DNA of 33,635 nucleotides from Candidatus Methylomirabilis sp. (GTDB lineage Bacteria > Patescibacteriota > DYJS01), in assembly GCA_020723005.1 (NCBI GenBank), contig DYJS01000002.1, positions 25,675-59,309 of the forward strand, in the 5' to 3' direction. The notes beneath the pieces were generated by a model. The model saw only the letters and a list, made by a program, of their open reading frames with translations. It ran no database searches and was not told where the DNA came from. Both the position numbers and the translations under genes were made by a program. This document shows, one piece after another, positions 1 to 9,557 of this stretch (positions are counted from its first letter, which is position 1; every line of letters begins with the position of its first letter).

Positions 1-77
1 GCTCAGCATGACCCTTAAAGACGAAACCAAATAAAAAATTTAAAATTAAAATTTATAAAAATAATTAAAAAAATTTT

Positions 78-1805
78 ATGAGTACAATACAAGAAAAAGT
101 TCTCTCTTCTACGATGGGAATAAATTTTAGAAGTGAGAAAAAATTAAAAATTATTCCAATTGGGGGACTTAATGAAGTTGGGCAAAATTGCACAATTTTC
201 GAATATGACAAAGATATTGTAGTTGTTGATATGGGGGCCGCATTTCCAGATGATACAACTGCTGGAACTTCAATGATTGTTCCAGATATCTCTTATTTAA
301 AAAATAAAAAAGCAAATGTTCGTGGAGTTGTTTTGACTCATGGACATTTTGATCACTATGGAGCAATTCCATATCTTTATGAAGATTTAAAAGATTTTGA
401 TTTTTATATGTCTAATTTGAGTGCAAAAATCATAACAGAAGCAATTGCAGATAAAGTTGGACAATCAAAAGAGTTAAAAATTCACACAATTCAAGATGGA
501 TCTAGAATTAAATTAGGAGTTTTTGAGATTGAATTTATTCATGTTAATCACTCAATTCCATCTTCAAATTCTTTGGCGATTTATACACCAGAAGGAATTG
601 TTTATTTTTCTGGGGATTTCAAAATAGATTTTACACCAATAAACGATACTCCAATTGATTTAGCAAGAATTGCACAGCTTGGAAAAGAGGGTGTAAAACT
701 TGCTTTGATGGAATCGACAAACTCTCTTAAAGCAGGGCATTCAACATCAGAAAAAGAAGTTGGAGATGTTCTTTTTAATATTTTTAGTAAAGCTGAAGGA
801 AGAATTATTGTTGCTTCTTTTGCGAGTTTGATTGGAAGGATTCAGCAAATTATTGATGCTTCTGCTCGTCTTGGAAAGAGAATTGTTATTGATGGACGAA
901 GTATGAATAATTTCACTGATATTACGAAAGATTTGGAATTTTTACGAGTTCCAGCTGGTCTTGTTGTATCTCCGGAAATTGCAAACAAATTACCAGATAA
1001 TAAAGTTGTGATTATTTGCACCGGAAGTCAGGGACAAGATATGTCTAGCCTTGGAAGAATGGCAAATGGAACACATAAATTTTTTAAGCTTCACGAAGGA
1101 GATACCTGCATCATATCCTCTTCTCCAATTCCTGGAAATGAATTGGCACTTATCAGAATGAGTGATAAATTGATTGCAAAAGGTGCTAGAGTGATTACAA
1201 ATCAAATTTTAGATGTTCATACATCTGGACATGGACATCGAGAAGAGATAAAAACTTTAGTTTCACTTCTTAAACCAGAATATTATATTCCAGTTCATGG
1301 AAATCTTTTGCTTCGTGATGGAAATAAAGAGCTTGCAGTTGAGATGGGAGTTAAAAGAGAAAATATTTTTATGCTTGAAAATGGTGCAGTTTTTGAATTG
1401 GAAAAAGGAAGACCTTCTGTAAAACTTGATAAAGTTAAAAATGAAACCGTTGTTGTTGATGGAAACGATGTGGGAGACTTGAATGATGTTGTTATGAAAG
1501 AGAGAAATGTTCTTGGAAGTGATGGTTTTATGGTAATAATTTTGATTGTTGATCTCAAAACAAAAAAATTAGTTCATAATCCAGATATAATTTCTCGTGG
1601 TTTTGTTTATTTGAAAGATAAACCAAATTTAATTGAAGATTCAAGAGCAAAAGTTCGTAAGATTTTTGACACACATTCAATTGATGAAAATACCGAATGG
1701 GAAAATGGACTTAAAAAAAGAATTCGTGATGATATGTCGAGATTTTTGAATAAAGAAACTGCAAAAAATCCATTAATTGTTGCTGTTGTCAAAGTGATAA
1801 AATGA
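78..1805 (+). CDS. rnj: Ribonuclease J, metallo-beta-lactamase/beta-CASP family
   Basis: 575 aa; THGHFDHYGAIPYL metal-binding motif, IPIGGLNEVGQNC N-terminus, HTSGHGHREE and PVHGNLLLRDGNKELA motifs typical of RNase J. Confidence 0.95.
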   Translation: MSTIQEKVLSSTMGINFRSEKKLKIIPIGGLNEVGQNCTIFEYDKDIVVVDMGAAFPDDTTAGTSMIVPDISYLKNKKANVRGVVLTHGHFDHYGAIPYLYEDLKDFDFYMSNLSAKIITEAIADKVGQSKELKIHTIQDGSRIKLGVFEIEFIHVNHSIPSSNSLAIYTPEGIVYFSGDFKIDFTPINDTPIDLARIAQLGKEGVKLALMESTNSLKAGHSTSEKEVGDVLFNIFSKAEGRIIVASFASLIGRIQQIIDASARLGKRIVIDGRSMNNFTDITKDLEFLRVPAGLVVSPEIANKLPDNKVVIICTGSQGQDMSSLGRMANGTHKFFKLHEGDTCIISSSPIPGNELALIRMSDKLIAKGARVITNQILDVHTSGHGHREEIKTLVSLLKPEYYIPVHGNLLLRDGNKELAVEMGVKRENIFMLENGAVFELEKGRPSVKLDKVKNETVVVDGNDVGDLNDVVMKERNVLGSDGFMVIILIVDLKTKKLVHNPDIISRGFVYLKDKPNLIEDSRAKVRKIFDTHSIDENTEWENGLKKRIRDDMSRFLNKETAKNPLIVAVVKVIK

Positions 1806-1899
1806 AAATTTTATTGAGGATTTGCTTGTTCTGCTGTTGATAATAAATCTGTTAAAGCTTTTTTAAATTTTTCAAAATCATTAATGTTAAAATTTTCTC

Positions 1900-2220
1900 C
1901 TAATTTTTTTTCATATCTGTTTTAGTTTTCTTAAATACAACTTCTAAATGAAGTGATTTAAAAAGAGCAATAAATTCTTGTTTTATATGATTTTCACTTA
2001 TTGTTTTTTTAAAACGAGAATAACCAAAGAGAATTGGTTCAAAAGTAAATAAACCTGTTTGGAAATTAAAATACACTGTGACAAACCAAATTGATTTTGT
2101 TGAATCATTATAAAAAAACATAAATTGTAAATCTCTATTTTCGTTTATTAAGAAAGGTATTATATGTTCCTTTGTATCTCCCGTCATTAACTCGTTTTTT
2201 TTTGGTGTATTTTGTGTCAT
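1900..2220 (-). CDS. Hypothetical protein, 106 aa
   Basis: ORF in the track with ATG start, divergent from uvrB; no recognised family. Possible frameshifted C-terminal extension (see findings). Confidence 0.5.
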   Translation of the reverse strand: MTQNTPKKNELMTGDTKEHIIPFLINENRDLQFMFFYNDSTKSIWFVTVYFNFQTGLFTFEPILFGYSRFKKTISENHIKQEFIALFKSLHLEVVFKKTKTDMKKN

Positions 2221-2244
2221 TTTAAAAATTTAATGATAAAAATT

Positions 2245-2266
2245 AAATTTATCTTTTGATAAATTT
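2245..2266. promoter_or_regulatory. Perfect 9-bp inverted repeat (AAATTTATC-TTTT-GATAAATTT) between divergent genes; possible operator
   Basis: Read directly; lies between the ORF106 start (2220, minus) and the uvrB start (2383, plus). Confidence 0.35.
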
Positions 2267-2382
2267 CGTTTCATTCTAGCGGAGAGAGAGAGAGATTTGT
2301 CAAGTATTTTAAGAATTTGTAAAAATTTTTTCACTTCCATTTTTTAAAATCTTTTTCAATATAGTTTTGTAAAAGAAATTTT

Positions 2383-4368
2383 TTGGATAGAAGATTTAAA
2401 TTAGTTTCACCTTTTGAACCAGCAGGAGATCAACCAGATGCGATTAGGCAACTTGTTTCTGGACTTAAAAAAGGTTTTCGTTTTCAAACGGTTCTTGGGG
2501 CTACTGGAACTGGAAAAACTTTTGTGATGGCAAAAGTAATTGAAGAGTTGCAAAGACCAACACTTGTGATGGTTCATAACAAAACTTTGGCAAGTCAGCT
2601 TTACCTTGAATTTCGGGAATTTTTTCCAGAAAATGCTGTTCATTATTTTGTTTCATACTACGATTATTATCAACCAGAAGCATATATTGCAAAATCTGAT
2701 ACTTACATTGCAAAAGATTCTTCTATAAACGAAGAGATTGATCGATTGCGAAATTCTGCGACTCGTTCTTTGCTTTCACGAAATGATGTGATTATCGTTG
2801 CTTCAGTTTCTGCAATTTATGGTTTAGGCAGTCCAGAAATTTACAAAGGAATTCGTGTTCAATTAAAAAAAGGTCAAAATATAAATCGACGAGATCTTTT
2901 GAATAAATTTGTGAATATGCAATACACAAGGAACGATTTAGTTTTGAATCGTGGAAATTTTTCTGTTCAAGGTGAGGTTATTACAATTTTTCCCGGTTAT
3001 GAAGAATATAATGCAATACGAGTTGAATTTTTTGGCGATGAAATTGAAAATATTTTTGAAGTGGATACATTGACTGGCGAATTTAAAGATGAATTTGAAG
3101 AAGTTACAATTTTTCCTGCCAAGCATTATGTTGTTACAAAAGATCAAGTTAAAAAAATTTTACCAGATATTCGAAAAGAAATGGAAGCTCAAATTGAGTT
3201 TTTTAAAAAAGCAGGAAAAGAGGTTGAAGCACAAAGAATTCGAGAACGAACAGAGTATGATCTTGAAATGATGGAACAGATGGGATATGTTCAGGGAATT
3301 GAAAATTATACAAAATATACTGAAGGATTAAAAGATGGAGAGGCTCCGGCAACACTTTTAGATTATTTTCCAAAAGGATTTCTTACATTTATAGATGAAA
3401 GTCACATTACAATTCCGCAAATTGGTGGAATGTTTAATGGAAATTATTCTCGAAAAGAAACTCTTGTTCAATATGGATTTCGTTTGCCTTCTTCTTTTGA
3501 AAATCGTCCTTTAAAATTTGAAGAGTTTGTAAATCGAATTGGTCAAACAGTTTTTGTTTCTGCGACTCCATCAAGTTATGAGAACGAAAATTCTCAAAAA
3601 ATTATTGATTTGGTTGTTCGTCCAACAGGTTTAGTTGATCCAAAGATAGAGGTTCGTCCTTCGCAAAATCAGGTTGATGATCTAATTTCTGAAATTAGAA
3701 AAACTATTGTAAAGAAACAGAGAGTTCTTGTTACTGCACTTACAAAAAAACTTTCAGAATCAATTGCAGAATATTTAAAAGAGCTTGGTATAAAAGTTCA
3801 ATATATTCACAGCGATGTTGATACAATTGAGCGAGTGGAGATTTTGAGAGATCTTCGTTTTGGAAAATATGATGTATTGGTTGGAATAAATCTTCTTCGT
3901 GAAGGATTGGATCTTCCAGAAGTTTCATTGGTTGGAATTTTGGATGCAGACAAGGAGGGATTTTTGCGAAGTCGAACGAGCCTTATTCAAACAATTGGTA
4001 GATCTGCAAGAAATGTTGATGGGCGAGTGATAATGTATGCTGATAAAATTACAAAATCTATGAAAGATGCGATTGATGAAACCGAGAGAAGAAGAGAGAG
4101 GCAGGAAAAATATAATAGAGATAATGGAATTACACCACAAACAATTATCAAGGCGATTCGAGAGATGGATGCAAGTATAGAGAAACAGAAAAAATCTAGT
4201 AGAAAATCTGTTGGAGACGATCTTAAAACTGGAAGAATTCCAAAAGATGAAATCAAAAAAATCATTAAAGATTTGGAAAGCAAGATGCAACTTTCAGCAC
4301 AAAATATGGATTTTGAAACAGCAGCTGAACTTCGTGATAAAATTGAAGAATTGGAGAATAGACTTTGA
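2383..4368 (+). CDS. uvrB: Excinuclease ABC subunit UvrB (TTG start)
   Basis: 661 aa; FEPAGDQPDAI, GATGTGKTF, YYDYYQPEAYI, DESHITIPQIGGMFNGN, GINLLREGLDLPEVSLV, C-terminal UVR motif. Confidence 0.98.
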   Translation: MDRRFKLVSPFEPAGDQPDAIRQLVSGLKKGFRFQTVLGATGTGKTFVMAKVIEELQRPTLVMVHNKTLASQLYLEFREFFPENAVHYFVSYYDYYQPEAYIAKSDTYIAKDSSINEEIDRLRNSATRSLLSRNDVIIVASVSAIYGLGSPEIYKGIRVQLKKGQNINRRDLLNKFVNMQYTRNDLVLNRGNFSVQGEVITIFPGYEEYNAIRVEFFGDEIENIFEVDTLTGEFKDEFEEVTIFPAKHYVVTKDQVKKILPDIRKEMEAQIEFFKKAGKEVEAQRIRERTEYDLEMMEQMGYVQGIENYTKYTEGLKDGEAPATLLDYFPKGFLTFIDESHITIPQIGGMFNGNYSRKETLVQYGFRLPSSFENRPLKFEEFVNRIGQTVFVSATPSSYENENSQKIIDLVVRPTGLVDPKIEVRPSQNQVDDLISEIRKTIVKKQRVLVTALTKKLSESIAEYLKELGIKVQYIHSDVDTIERVEILRDLRFGKYDVLVGINLLREGLDLPEVSLVGILDADKEGFLRSRTSLIQTIGRSARNVDGRVIMYADKITKSMKDAIDETERRRERQEKYNRDNGITPQTIIKAIREMDASIEKQKKSSRKSVGDDLKTGRIPKDEIKKIIKDLESKMQLSAQNMDFETAAELRDKIEELENRL

Positions 4369-4456
4369 CAGGAAAGTAGGTTTAATATTTTTAAAAACCC
4401 TTTAGTTTCATTTTAAAATTTCTAAACATTTGTTGGAAGAGTTTGTAAATTTTTAA

Positions 4457-5284
4457 ATGTGCGAAATCGAAATTAACAAAATTTATAACGAAGATTGTCT
4501 TGAAACAATGGCAAGATGTCCTGATAATTTTGTTGATTTGACGGTTACAAGCCCTCCATACGACGATCTTAGAACTTACAAAACAAATATAAAACTTAAA
4601 AAAGAGTTTAACGGATTTAGTTTTGAATTTGAAAAAATTGCAAAGGAACTTTTTAGAATTACAAAAAATGGTGGAGTTTTGGTTTGGGTTATTGGAGATG
4701 CAACAATTGATGGAAGTGAAACGGGAACAAGTTTTCGGCAAGCACTATTTTTCAAAGAAATTGGTTTCAATCTTTTTGATACAATGATTTATTAAAAAAC
4801 TGGAACATCTTTTCCGCAAATTTCTCGATACAATTAAATTTTTGAATATATGTTTGTTTTTTCAAAAGGAAAACCAAAAACTTTTAATCCAATTATGAAA
4901 AAAAATATTACTGCAGGATCAGTTCGTTTTAGCAGAAAATTTCGAAACAAAGAAGGTAAAATGATTTCATCTTTTAACGGGGAACCAATAAAAGAAGAGG
5001 GAATTGAAAATAATATATGGGTTATAAAAAATGGAATGTTTAAATCTACGAAAGATTTAATTGCTTTTAATCATCCAGCTATTTTTCCAGAAGAACTTGT
5101 TCAAAAACATATTTTCTCTTGGAGTAATGAAAATGATTTAGTTTATGATCCGTTTATGGGAAGTGGAACGACTGCAAAGGTTTCTATTCAGATGAAAAGA
5201 AATTTTTTCGGAAGTGAAATTAGTAAAGATTACTATGATATTTCTATGGAGAGAATAAAATTAATCGAACAAATTTTAATTTAA
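4457..5284 (+). pseudogene. DNA (adenine-N6 or cytosine-N4) methyltransferase, one continuous frame interrupted by two TAA codons (4793-4795, 4835-4837)
   Basis: TSPPYDDL (motif IV, SPPY), ...DTMIY*KTGTSFPQISRYN*IFEYMFVFSKGKPKTFNP..., HPAIFPEELVQKHIFSWSNENDLVYDPFMGSGTTAKV. The two track ORFs (4457-4795, 4850-5284) share one frame. Confidence 0.85.
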
Positions 5285-5288
5285 AAAA

Positions 5289-5446
5289 ATGCAAAATAAT
5301 CTTTTTTATCTTGATTGGTCAATAAAAAATTCAAAAAAATTTTTAGATATCAATATGAGTTGGATTGAAATTGAAAAATTACCAAAAATTGGTTGAATAC
5401 AAGTGGTTTTGAAAAGTTGATTGAAGATTTTCAAACTAAATTTTAA
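5289..5446 (+). pseudogene. Short remnant ORF directly after the methyltransferase; possibly remains of a cognate restriction endonuclease
   Basis: MQNNLFYLDWSIKNSKKFLDINMSWIEIEKLPK, then frame change to KNWLNTSGFEKLIEDFQTKF*. The endonuclease idea rests only on position. Confidence 0.3.
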
Positions 5447-5450
5447 AAAA

Positions 5451-6305
5451 ATGGAATTAAAAGAAATTTTATCAAAATCAATTCTTGTTCCATCAAAATT
5501 GCCAGATTCAGATTTTGTAATAAATCCATATACTGGTTGTAGTTTTGGATGTTCTTATTGTTATGCAAGTTTTATGAGTAGATATGTTGAAAAAGAAATT
5601 GATGATTGGGGAAATTTTGTATTTGTGAAAAAAAATGCACCAGAGCTTTTACAAAAAGATTTAAAAAGATTTAAAAACTTTGGAGAAGGGAAAATCATAC
5701 TTTTTAGTTCTGTAACTGATCCATATCAAGGAGTTGAAAACAAGTATCAACTCACAAGAAAATGTTTAGAGGTTTTACTTGATTTTGGGTTTTTGGGAGA
5801 GGTTTCAATTCTTACAAAATCTTCTCTTATCATACGAGATATTGATCTTTTTGCAAAATTTAAACATATTTCAGTTGGGCTTACCATTACATCTGTTGAT
5901 GATGAAATTTCAAAATTTTTTGAAAAATTCGCTCCAAAAGTTTCTGAAAGATTTTTAGCTTTGGAAAAACTAAATTCTGCCGAAATTGATACATATGCAT
6001 TTTTTGGTCCAATTTTACCACATTTTGCAAGTTCTCCAGAAAAAATGGAAGAAGTTTTTATGCGACTTTCTAAAGTTGGAACTAAAAAATTATATATTGA
6101 ACATATTAATCTTTCAAATTATATTCGTAACAGACTTTTTGCAGAAACTAATTTTTCGCAAGAGATTTTAAAAACATTTTACGAATCAAAAACAAAAAAT
6201 TATCGTAGTAAAATTGATAAATTTTTAGTCGATTTAGTTAAAAAATATGATATGAAAATTCTTGGTGGTGGAAAAGCAATTTATCATAAAGATTTTAACA
6301 ATTAA
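5451..6305 (+). CDS. Radical SAM protein, SPL/Rv2578c-like
   Basis: INPYTGCSFGCSYCYASFMSRY contains CxxxCxxC; SSVTDPYQGVENKYQLTRKCLEVL and GGGKAIYH are typical of this group. ATG at 5451 (MELKEIL...) preferred over 5421. Confidence 0.85.
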   Translation: MELKEILSKSILVPSKLPDSDFVINPYTGCSFGCSYCYASFMSRYVEKEIDDWGNFVFVKKNAPELLQKDLKRFKNFGEGKIILFSSVTDPYQGVENKYQLTRKCLEVLLDFGFLGEVSILTKSSLIIRDIDLFAKFKHISVGLTITSVDDEISKFFEKFAPKVSERFLALEKLNSAEIDTYAFFGPILPHFASSPEKMEEVFMRLSKVGTKKLYIEHINLSNYIRNRLFAETNFSQEILKTFYESKTKNYRSKIDKFLVDLVKKYDMKILGGGKAIYHKDFNN

Positions 6306-6406
6306 AATTTTTTAATAAGATTAATGTGGAAAGTTGTATTTTTTGTTGATGTATAATGTTATTTTAGAAATAAAGTTATCAAAACAATTTTAAGTAAAAT
6401 TTATTT

Positions 6407-7219
6407 GTGAGAAAAATATTTTCTAAAAAATCGCTTGGTCAAAATTTTTTAAATAATCACTCTGTTGCGATTTCAGTCTCTTCGTCAATAGAAAAAAATC
6501 AAAATGTTTTGGAAGTTGGATCAGGTTTTGGTTTTTTGACAAAATTTTTAGCAGAAGATGCAAAAAAGGTTTATTCTATTGAAAAAGATGACAGGTTTTT
6601 TGATGAAAATTTAACAACTAATTATCAAAAAATTTTTGGAGATTTAAAAAATATAGAATTTGTTCATAAAGATATCTTAGATTTAGAAAATTCTGATTTG
6701 CCAGAAGATTTTTTAAAAGATTTTGTTCTTGTTGGAAATTTACCATACAATATCTCAAAAAAAATCATTCAAAAATTTTTAGATGGATCTTTTTCAAAAC
6801 CAAAAGAGATTGTTATTATGCTTCAAAAAGAGGTTGGGGAGCAGATTCTTGGAAAAAATCCAAGTTTTATGACTTTTTTTACAGATTTTTTTTGCAAAAC
6901 AAAAGAGAAAGTTCTTTTTGTTTCAAGGGAAAATTTTTCACCAAAACCAAAAGTGGATTCAATTGTTATTAAACTTGTTTTACGAAATGAAATTGAAATG
7001 AAAAAGATTTTTGAAGATTTAAAAATTTCTAAACTGGAGCTTGAATCTTTTTGGAAATTTTTGAAGATATTTTTGGAGCATAAAAGAAAAAAAATTGGAT
7101 TTTTGGCAAAATCAAGAATTCAAAAAAGAGAAGATTTTGATATTAAAATTTTTGATAAAAGAATTACAGATCTCTCATTGCAAGAGATTTCCGAAATTTA
7201 TTACAGAACGAAAAATTAG
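6407..7219 (+). CDS. rsmA: 16S rRNA (adenine(1518)-N(6)/adenine(1519)-N(6))-dimethyltransferase KsgA/RsmA (GTG start)
   Basis: KKSLGQNFL, VLEVGSGFGFLTKFLA, LVGNLPYNISKKII, FSPKPKVDSIVIKL. Confidence 0.93.
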   Translation: MRKIFSKKSLGQNFLNNHSVAISVSSSIEKNQNVLEVGSGFGFLTKFLAEDAKKVYSIEKDDRFFDENLTTNYQKIFGDLKNIEFVHKDILDLENSDLPEDFLKDFVLVGNLPYNISKKIIQKFLDGSFSKPKEIVIMLQKEVGEQILGKNPSFMTFFTDFFCKTKEKVLFVSRENFSPKPKVDSIVIKLVLRNEIEMKKIFEDLKISKLELESFWKFLKIFLEHKRKKIGFLAKSRIQKREDFDIKIFDKRITDLSLQEISEIYYRTKN

Positions 7220-7252
7220 AAAATTTTTTAAAAAATAAAAACTTTAATCATT

Positions 7253-8290
7253 ATGAAAATTTTGGCGATTGACACAAGTTGCGACGATACATCAGTTTCT
7301 GTTTTGGAAAATACTTCCATTCTTTCAAATGTTGTTTCAAGTCAAGATGAAGTTCACAAGCCCTGGGGTGGAGTTGTTCCAAATTTAGCAAGAAATGCGC
7401 ATAAAGAAAATATTGAAAATACAATTAAACTTGCAATAAAAAGATCAAAAATTCAAATTTCTGAAATTGATCTTTTTGCAGTAACTGTTGGACCTGGTCT
7501 TGCAATTGCTTTGGAAGTTGGAATTCAAAAAGCAAAAGAATTAGCAAAAAAATTTAAAAAACCTCTTGTTGCAGTAAATCATATGGCTGGGCATTTTTTT
7601 GCAAATTTTGCAGTTTCAAAAAATTCTGAAATTAGAAATTTTGAATTTCCAATTCTTGGAATTTTGGTTTCTGGAGGACACACGGAAATTGTTTGGAGCG
7701 AAAAACTTCTTGAATTTAAAATTTTAGGAGAAACAATTGACGATGCAATTGGTGAAGCTTTTGATAAAGTTTCAAGAATGATGAATTTGGGTGGTTTGTA
7801 TGGTGGAAAAAATATTCAAGAATTTGCAAAAAAAGGAGATAGTAAAAAGTATAAATTTCCAATTCCAATGGAGAAATCTGGAGATTTTAATTTTAGCTAT
7901 TCTGGACTTAAAACAAGTTTTTTATATACAATTCAGAAAATTAAACCTGAAAATTTTAAAGATGAAATTCCTCATCTTTGTGCAAGTTTTCAATCCGCAT
8001 CTGTTGAAAGTGTCATTTTTAAATTAAAAAAAGTTTTACAAAAATTCTCTCCAAAATCAGTTTTTTTGGGTGGTGGAGTTGGACAAAATATACTTCTTCG
8101 AAAAGAGATTAGAAAATTATTAAAAAATTTTGGATTAAAACTTACAACACCATATTCAAAAAAACTTTTTTCAGACAACGCTTCTATGATTGGAGTGGTT
8201 GCATATTTTATGGCTAAAAAAAGGATGTTTGTTACAAATTTTGAGAAGCTTGAAAGAAAACCAAGAATGAAAATTGATGAAATTTTTTAA
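7253..8290 (+). CDS. tsaD: tRNA threonylcarbamoyladenosine biosynthesis protein TsaD
   Basis: ILAIDTSCDDTSVSVL, NHMAGHFFA (HxxxH), LVSGGHTEIVW, GGLYGGKNIQ, GGGVGQN. Confidence 0.96.
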   Translation: MKILAIDTSCDDTSVSVLENTSILSNVVSSQDEVHKPWGGVVPNLARNAHKENIENTIKLAIKRSKIQISEIDLFAVTVGPGLAIALEVGIQKAKELAKKFKKPLVAVNHMAGHFFANFAVSKNSEIRNFEFPILGILVSGGHTEIVWSEKLLEFKILGETIDDAIGEAFDKVSRMMNLGGLYGGKNIQEFAKKGDSKKYKFPIPMEKSGDFNFSYSGLKTSFLYTIQKIKPENFKDEIPHLCASFQSASVESVIFKLKKVLQKFSPKSVFLGGGVGQNILLRKEIRKLLKNFGLKLTTPYSKKLFSDNASMIGVVAYFMAKKRMFVTNFEKLERKPRMKIDEIF

Positions 8291-8316
8291 AAAATAAAAA
8301 AATAAAATTAGAAAAC

Positions 8317-8366
8317 AAAGATATTTTATTTTGATTTTGAAAATCTCTTTAACTTAAAATATCTTT
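8317..8366. terminator. 12-bp perfect inverted repeat (AAAGATATTTTA ... TAAAATATCTTT) between convergent genes; candidate bidirectional terminator
   Basis: Arms 8317-8328 and 8355-8366; located between convergent tsaD and the M20 peptidase gene. Confidence 0.4.
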
Positions 8367-8438
8367 AAAAAAAATTTTTCTATAAGAGAAAAATTTAGTA
8401 ATCAAAAAATAATTATAATATAAGTTAAATTTAAAAAT

Positions 8439-9551
8439 TTATAACTCAATTAAACTCTTTTTAAAAATTTTTACAAGTTTTTCAATTGAAGAGATCTCGC
8501 ATCTTTCATCTTCTTGATGAAGTCCCATTACATTATGTTCTGTCATTAAAACAGAAATTCCTTTTCCCATTAAAAATCTTCCATCACTAGCACCAAAACC
8601 ATGATCAATTTTTGGAGATTTTTTAGAAAATTCTTCGATAATTTTTAAAAATTTTTTTGCAATTTCTGAATCTTTCGGAGAGTAAAAACTTTCTCCAGTT
8701 GCAATTGCTTCTATTTTCATATCAAAATTTTCTGCAAATTTCTGCAAATCTTTTATGAAAGTTTGAGAGTTTTCTTTTTCTGTAATTCTACAATCAAATT
8801 TTGCTTCGCAAAGATCTGGAATTTGATTCATTGCAATTCCTCCAGAAATTGAAGTTGGGGAAATTGTTATCCCCCATTCTTTATCAGATGTTGGATTTGG
8901 AAATTTTTTTTGTAATTCAGAGATGAAATTTAACATTTTTGAGATTGCATTTTCTCCCAAAAAAGGACGACTTCCATGACAAGAAACTCCTTTTGCAATT
9001 GCTTTGAAAAATGCAATTCCTTTCTCTTTTTCAACAAAAGAAAAGTTGGACCCTCCGTCTGGAACAAATGCAATTTGTGGAAGAAGTTTTTCGTTTTCAA
9101 GAACCTCTACAATATATTTTGCACCATCAAAACCACCAACTTCTTCGTCTCCTGTTAGAGCAACCCAGAAATTTTTTCCATCAGAATTTTCTGAAAGAGT
9201 TTCTCTTAAAACATAAAGCATTACTAAATCTTGAGTTTTCATATCCGAAACTCCTCTTCCAAAAAGAAAATCTTCCTGAGTTTTCAGTTCAAAGAGAGAG
9301 TCGTCAGCAGGAACAACATCAACATGTCCAAGTCCTAAAAATTTTGGTTTCTCAGAATTTTTTGGTTTAATCAAAATTGATCTAATACCATTTCTTTCAA
9401 ACTCTCTAAATTCAACAGGGGAATTTTTAAAAAAATCTTTTATCCAAAAAAAAAGTTTTTTAAACTCTTCTGGATTTTGTTTTGAAATCGTTTTAAAAGA
9501 TATGAAAGTTTTTAAATCTTCTAAAAAATTTTTTATAGAAAAATTGTTCAT
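8439..9551 (-). CDS. M20 family metallopeptidase (succinyl-diaminopimelate desuccinylase/ArgE-like)
   Basis: LGLGHVDVVPADD, GRGVSDMKT, LTGDEEVGGFDGAKY, VPDGGSNF, and terminal TEHNVMGLHQEDE give the expected metal-binding/catalytic residues. Confidence 0.9.
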   Translation of the reverse strand: MNNFSIKNFLEDLKTFISFKTISKQNPEEFKKLFFWIKDFFKNSPVEFREFERNGIRSILIKPKNSEKPKFLGLGHVDVVPADDSLFELKTQEDFLFGRGVSDMKTQDLVMLYVLRETLSENSDGKNFWVALTGDEEVGGFDGAKYIVEVLENEKLLPQIAFVPDGGSNFSFVEKEKGIAFFKAIAKGVSCHGSRPFLGENAISKMLNFISELQKKFPNPTSDKEWGITISPTSISGGIAMNQIPDLCEAKFDCRITEKENSQTFIKDLQKFAENFDMKIEAIATGESFYSPKDSEIAKKFLKIIEEFSKKSPKIDHGFGASDGRFLMGKGISVLMTEHNVMGLHQEDERCEISSIEKLVKIFKKSLIEL

Positions 9552-9557
9552 TAATTT

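Noticed and set aside
1-34. Possible 3' end of an upstream gene (...LSMTLKDETK*)
   Set aside because: Only ten codons are visible in the window; cannot be told from chance.
169-372. Minus-strand track ORFs inside rnj, uvrB, the Lon-like gene and rplM (e.g. 169-372, 990-1205, 3925-4290, 28688-28978)
   Set aside because: Antisense to well-conserved genes, biased composition, no recognisable domain; typical shadow ORFs of AT-rich DNA.
9004-9370. Plus-strand ORFs opposite the M20 peptidase (9004-9216, 9011-9370)
   Set aside because: Fully antisense to a gene with intact catalytic motifs; low-complexity translations.
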